Origin: Spraguea lophii
Taxonomy: Eukaryota > Microsporidia > Spragueidae
NCBI GenBank assembly: GCA_001887945.1
Contig: LDOQ01000330.1
Location: forward strand, 1 to 23,082
Direction of reading: 5' to 3'
DNA length: 23,082 nt
Position 1 is the stretch's first letter. Each line of letters starts with the position of its first letter. Positions 18,805-23,082 of this stretch are shown here, in pieces. The translations under genes were made by a program, and so were the position numbers. The notes under the pieces were generated by a model. That model had not been told where the DNA came from. It searched no databases and saw nothing but the letters and a program-made list of their open reading frames with translations.

Positions 18805-19117
18805 CAACATGAATAGATTATCATATGCTTTAAAATAATGATAAAGACAATATTATATTGTTTATATATATAATTTATAATATAATATAATATAATCATT
18901 GATGTTTAATTCGGTATCCTATATACATGGTAATTCAGAAAAAAAGATAAAAATTAATTTTTAAATAAAATGTGTTCGTTTTAATAAATTACGTATAATA
19001 AATTGGGAATATACCATTAAAAACATTACTTTTTTCTTCCGCATTTTAATATAAAATCTTTTAAAAAATCATCGTTGTTATTTTAAGGTCGATTACATCT
19101 TTTAGAATATATTCTTT
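18805..19117. other. AT-rich spacer
   Basis: Contains a pure TA-type run (TATAATATAATATAATATAA at ~18876-18896) and nothing recognisable as coding. The 3' end of the mariner remnant on the minus strand probably reaches into ~19080. Confidence 0.4.
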
Positions 19118-19923
19118 TTAAACATCCCTTCTGGTTACATTTGATCTTTTATTTGATACATAGTTGTTAAGACAATTAAAGGTATTTTCTACGGGATCGA
19201 ATTCAGGAAAAGTAAATGAGCAAAAATAATACCCTATGTCTTCCTCTATCAAATAAGATAATATTTTGTTAGTTTTATGGAATCCGACATCATTTAATAT
19301 TAAGATTATATTTTTATTGAATATATTTTTATCATACGTTTCTCTAATAATTACTTTAAAACATTCCATCTTATATGTACCATCTAAAATCTTATGGTGT
19401 ATTATACTAGCTGGTGAAAAAATAGCACGCATGGAAATATTTTGATCTTTACTAAATACAATATAAGTAACAGTCGATATATTTTTTTGGGGGTATACCC
19501 ATATGAATTGCTTATGTCGAGGCAAACCTACATTTATCTAAAACAAAACCGTTTTGTCCCTCGTTTCAATAAATGTGAGCCGTAACTAATAATTTGTTTT
19601 CTATGATCATTTATAAGATAACCGAAAACCTCCTTTTCAACTTTTTTTAATTATACCACTAGTCTTAACAATTTTATGTATAATAGACCGAGATACATAA
19701 CCGCTCTTGCTATATATTCTTCGCCTCTTTATTTTCCGATCTCCTGTCTTTTTACCACGTAATCCCTAAAGTTTTCATTTATAAATTTCAAAAGTTTATA
19801 TACATAATTTTGAGCGGGATTAGGTATTTTTATAGTGATATGTGTGTCGCACCCGTTCTTATGCATTTACCTATTCAAAAGACCTTTTATTACAGCAATA
19901 AACGTTTTTCTTTGTGTAACCAT
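19118..19923 (-). pseudogene. Tc1/mariner DD34E transposase, best preserved of the set
   Basis: It starts at a credible ATG on the minus strand at 19923 (MVTQRKTFIAVIKGLLN) and ends after SNKRSNVTRRDV at 19118, with frameshifts and stops in the first half (for example a TAG/TAA around 19860 and 19740). The order is EEYIARAV...; GYLINDHRKQIISYG; FVLDKCRFAST with first Asp at 19536-19538 (expected IDE, here DK); IWVYPQKNISTV; IILILNDVGFHKT, where the canonical Asp is Asn (AAT at 19292-19294); and FDPVENTFNCLNNYV with Glu at 19187-19189. There are 34 residues between the second and third sites. The continuous 19118-19525 stretch begins with TTG and is only the C-terminal half; the full remnant is ~268 codons against ~340 for an intact family member. 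Confidence 0.78.
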
Positions 19924-19929
19924 TAGGGT

Positions 19930-21790
19930 GGAAATATAATATTTAAAATCCTGTATACGAAAAAGACTCTAAATATACGTAATTTATTAAAATAAATACA
20001 TTTTATTCAAAAAATAAATTTTTTTCTGAATTCACCTCTAATCATGTGTTTATAAATTTTCTTTAATTTATTCTAATAATACGGTTTCCATAATTCAGAA
20101 TTGTTATATCTTACTGGTATTTAAATATTAACCAAAGATTGTAAAAGACTCTAGTTTTTATTATTAATTCAATGGAATAATTTATATCCATATTAGCTGA
20201 TATAATAATGTTTTTTATAAAGAATAATTTGGAGACAATAATCAAAAAAATCTTTTACATAAAACAACTTTGATATATTTTTTAACATGATAGAACATCA
20301 ATAATAATAATACATTATACCTATATATACTTTAACCCAATATAAAATTATTTTTTTAATCATGGTATAGTTCGAAATCTATTCACGATTTAATGACATC
20401 CTACTTTTGAAAACATCTAGAAGGATAGATATAAATTTAAATAGTCATTAAAATACATGGTATATTTAAATTATATTTCTGTATTAAAGATCGCTATAAT
20501 CATTCACATATAAACGATATGTTAATTGTTCATATATAATTAAAGATAATAATTATAGATATCTATACTTTCTAATTCAGTATTATTCTTAATTATACCT
20601 TTTAATTATAGAGAAAACACACTGCTTATACTTTAAATTATATCATAACATACAATCTAATTATTATTATCTCAATATTAATGAATTTAAATCTCTTTAT
20701 TAACATAATAATGTTTAAATAATCATAGAATAAATGTACATGTTTATACTAGTTAATCATTGTTGGTATTGAAAATATGCTATCCTATGGAAATATTTAT
20801 ATTATAATTTCAAATGATTAATTATTCAACAATCTTCCTCTTTACATATATTATTTTTTATTTTGAATTTATCTGGATAAGAAATTCAAATATGCTATCT
20901 TTAGGATTTAATTACCACCGTACAACTATTGTATTTTAATATTATTTATTATTAATAATTTTAAGTAATTTATATCTTTATCTTTCCACCTTTTGATTTT
21001 ATTTAAAATAAATTATTTTTTAAAGGGTTTATCGAAGGAAAATATATGTTTCTTTTTTATAACCCCTATGCTTATTAATAATGATTATTAAAGAATAATT
21101 ATATTTTATATATATGAGAGGAATAATTATTTAAGCGTTGATGTTATTAAGATGTAAGTGGAAACAAGTTTTATAAATTTAAAGAAGTTGAATATAAAAG
21201 AAATAATTATACTGAAAAACAGATGATTTTAATAATTTAATTACAATAATAAATGAATTGAATTGTAGGAGATTCGCAAAAAAATATTATATTTATATCT
21301 ATAATGTTATATAATTGTATTATTTACCTCTATTAATCTATATTTTATTGTTATAATTGTTTTTTAAGATTACAATAGTTAGTGATATAGAATAAGAAAT
21401 GAAAATTTTTATAAAAAGCATGCTCAAATAATGATAAATATGGATTTAAATGATAAAATAAACACGTTAATTTTTTAAAATATATATTTATTTATTAACA
21501 TTCTTATTGGATAATAGAATTGATAATTTATGAATAGATTTTAATTTATAGTTAAATAAATATTATATACGCTATAAATTTTTTATTTAATAATAATATT
21601 GATTCAGTTTATATTTAATTTGACAACTAACTTCAAAAGCCTTTCAAGCAATATACAATCTTATTACATTTGTTACTGCCATATCTTATAATTTTAGAAA
21701 ATTTTCTTTATTCATAATTTTTCTAAGATAGATAGAATTGATTTGATTAGATTTACAACTTCTAATAGTTTATTATTGCATTTATGCGGG
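19930..21790. other. AT-rich gene-free stretch
   Basis: Nearly 1.9 kb in which I find no frame, RNA gene or clear repeat. AAAAGACTCTA occurs twice, at ~19961 and ~20144. Similar phrases around AAATATGCTATC recur at ~20775 and ~20889. These are too short to interpret. The composition is uniform AT-rich background. Confidence 0.5.
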
Positions 21791-21818
21791 TGGATAATAG
21801 CATAGCGGCCTCAGAAAA
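21791..21818 (+). repeat. Left terminal inverted repeat of the Merlin element
   Basis: It contains ATAGCGGCCTCAGAAAA and pairs with 22991-23018 with six mismatches. The same core occurs at 23048-23075. Confidence 0.75.
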
Positions 21819-21900
21819 TTGAAAGCGCCCCCGGGAGAGCGCAATAAAGATTTCTTTCTCCGCAACTTTAACCTCAGAGGGCCTGTCAGTCTAATTCACC
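21819..21900. other. GC-rich leader inside the Merlin left end
   Basis: It includes an imperfect hairpin GCGCCCCCGGGAGAGCGC and then CCTCAGAGGGCCTGTCAG. The reverse complement of the latter (CTGACAGGCCCTCTGAGG) loosely resembles the terminal-repeat phrase CTGACAG...GGCCTCGG seen at 23051-23071. It may be the transposon's untranslated leader or a scrambled inverted terminal fragment. Confidence 0.4.
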
Positions 21901-21966
21901 ATTAAACAAGTAGTCTTAAAATTATATATTACTGTATATTTATAATAATATTTTATTCTTTATTAG

Positions 21967-22975
21967 ATGAAATATATCATTATAAGATACTCTTTAATGT
22001 TACGTAATAAATTATTACAAATTGAATACATTATTATAACCGGGAATTCTGATATACAAACTCCAGATATAAATCGAAAGGAATTTGAAGACTTAAAAAC
22101 CATGACAAATAAAGAAATTGTCAATCTTTTCCAGTTAACTGGAATGCTTCCACAAAGATATAGATACGTGGGTGTAATAGAATATTAACGGCGGTCATTG
22201 GCAGAATAACATATCACCTAAATTTTGATGTAAATTTACCGATTTCCAGAATAAAACAAATTATAATATATTAAAAGATACCATATTTAATGATACAAAG
22301 CTACAGTACGGGGAAGTACTTGAAATACTTTATCGGTTTAGCTGTCGAAGAACAGTAGCTGATAGCGCAGAGACTCTTGGCAATAGTAAAACAACTATAA
22401 TGAGTTTTTATAAGCTATTTAAGTCAAGTTTGATATATTTTCTTGAAAAAAACATCTGAAAAATTAGGGGGAGATGGGATAATAATCCTTTTTTATAAAA
22501 CTCCAATGACAACAAGACATGGAAATACTGGAGCTACTAGATCTTCAAACACTGTCTGGGTTGTTGGTGCGGTGGACATCCACAGTAGGAAATGTTTCTT
22601 ATCATTTTTACCGTCGAGATCAAGAGAAGATCTATTTAGATTTTTAGAAGAGTGGATTTTATCAGGATCGGTAATACACACTGATTCCCACAGATCGCAT
22701 TTAATATTATCTTCTTGGGGATATATACATTTCACGATTAACAATTCAATAGAGTTAGTAACGAGGACAGGAATACATACCAATTGGATTGAAGGTATTT
22801 TGGGTATTCTTAAAAATCAAAGGGAAATATGAACCCATTGGTCTGGTATGGGTAATTTAAATATTTTTTTATCGGAATTTTGTTTTAGATATATATATGA
22901 CGGATGAGACAGGAGAAATGCAGTATTGAAGCTTCTATATGTTTTAAAATATGTCAAGAATACATTTTATTTTAT
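21967..22975 (+). pseudogene. Merlin transposase, frameshifted, first catalytic residue lost
   Basis: The coding sequence runs through all three frames. Frame 1 (from ATG 21967, to 22188): FEDLKTMTNKEIVNLFQLTG then MLPQRYRY, the Merlin N-terminus. Frame 2 (~22253-22440): NILKDTIFNDTKL and RTVADSAETLGNSKTTIMSF, the helix-turn-helix part. Frame 3 (22443-22832): SEKLGGDGIIILFYKTPMTT, VWVVGAVDIHSRKCFLSFLP, HTDSHRSH and TRTGIHTNWIEGILGILKN. Then, after another shift, MGNLNIFLSEFCFRYIYD to ~22975. Second Asp (22683-22685) and Glu (22791-22793) are intact; the first catalytic pair, normally Asp-Glu, reads Tyr-Lys (22494-22499). It is dead, but the least decayed Merlin copy here. The stretch 22443-22832 starts at TTG, mid-gene. 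Confidence 0.82.
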
Positions 22976-22991
22976 CAAAATTTTTAAATTT

Positions 22992-23074
22992 TTTCCGAGG
23001 CCACTATTCTGTTATTTAGGGAAATTTTCAAACGTAAAAACCCTTTAGCACTGACAGAATAATGGCCTCGGAAA
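22992..23074. repeat. 21-bp near-perfect inverted repeat formed by back-to-back Merlin ends
   Basis: Bases 22992-23012 (TTTCCGAGGCCACTATTCTGT) and 23054-23074 are inverted copies with one mismatch, separated by 41 bases. The left arm is the right terminus of the 21.8-23.0 kb element; the right arm has the orientation of a left terminus. The pair is more alike (20/21) than the two ends of the 21.8-kb element itself. Confidence 0.8.
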
Positions 23075-23082
23075 GTTCACTA
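23048..23082 (+). mobile_element. Left terminus of a second Merlin copy, cut by the window edge
   Basis: ACAGAATAATGGCCTCGGAAA lies in left-end orientation only 30 bases after the right end of the first Merlin element. What follows is outside the window, so it could be a full element, a MITE or an isolated end. Confidence 0.55.

Larger units (their letters stand above)
21791..23018 (+). mobile_element. Merlin DNA transposon with both terminal repeats
   Basis: A 28-base repeat at 21791-21818 (core ATAGCGGCCTCAGAAAA) is matched in reverse complement at 22991-23018 (core ATAGTGGCCTCGGAAAA), 22 of 28 positions identical. The ~1.23-kb unit between them contains a single transposase frame of the Merlin (IS1016/IS1595-like) family. 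Size, single-gene content and inverted termini fit a Merlin element. No convincing target-site duplication was found at either candidate boundary, so the exact ends may be some bases off. Its terminal GC content is much higher than the surroundings. Confidence 0.72.

Noticed and set aside
22493..22783. 96-residue minus-strand ORF
   Set aside because: It is an antisense shadow of the Merlin catalytic domain, which matches its family clearly on the plus strand.

Overview
The window looks like a very AT-rich nuclear genome segment from a reduced eukaryote, most likely a microsporidian. Four things support this. (1) A fragment resembling the 3' end of LSU rRNA (1-~110) stops soon after the conserved GAAGCT, where most eukaryotic LSU rRNAs continue for a few hundred bases. 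(2) The two real genes are intronless and convergent, and both are swollen by asparagine-rich tracts. (3) The Obg-like ATPase gene has a CCC-type motif directly before its ATG. (4) The transposon mix (Merlin, Tc1/mariner, MULE, integrase-type elements) is familiar from large microsporidian genomes. This is inference; no species is recognised.

Layout. 1-358: rRNA 3' fragment with a 16-base block in the sarcin-ricin loop, then a 16-bp stem-loop and a perfect 30-bp inverted repeat. 359-751: degenerate AT-rich repeats. 752-2740 (+): a 662-residue AT-hook/SAP protein, mostly Asn-rich. 2865-4253 (-): Obg-like ATPase (OLA1/YchF) with a ~105-residue insertion. Everything beyond 4.3 kb is a transposon graveyard with no intact gene that I can support.

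Graveyard, left to right: Merlin (5.8-6.6 kb, +); Tc1/mariner (7.2-8.1, -); MULE (8.1-9.0, -); integrase element A with long terminal inverted repeats (9.04-10.53, +); mariner/IS630-like (10.6-11.2, +); Merlin (11.6-12.2, +); mariner (12.3-13.1, +); Tc1 (13.8-14.6, +); a block of higher GC with a tRNA-like SINE head (15.0-16.1, -); another integrase remnant (16.5-17.1, -); integrase element B, the second copy of A's family (17.35-18.80, -); mariner DD34E (19.1-19.9, -); about 1.9 kb of unreadable AT-rich DNA; and a Merlin element with both terminal repeats (21.79-23.02), followed at once by the terminal repeat of a second copy at the window edge.

The most interesting object is the A/B family. 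It encodes a KRBA2-like (retroviral-type, rve) integrase between terminal repeats that are inverted, not direct, with no reverse transcriptase visible. That is the architecture of a Ginger-type cut-and-paste DNA transposon, not an LTR retrotransposon. All transposase calls come from reading decayed frames by eye, so boundaries of remnants are approximate (often +/-50-100 bases).
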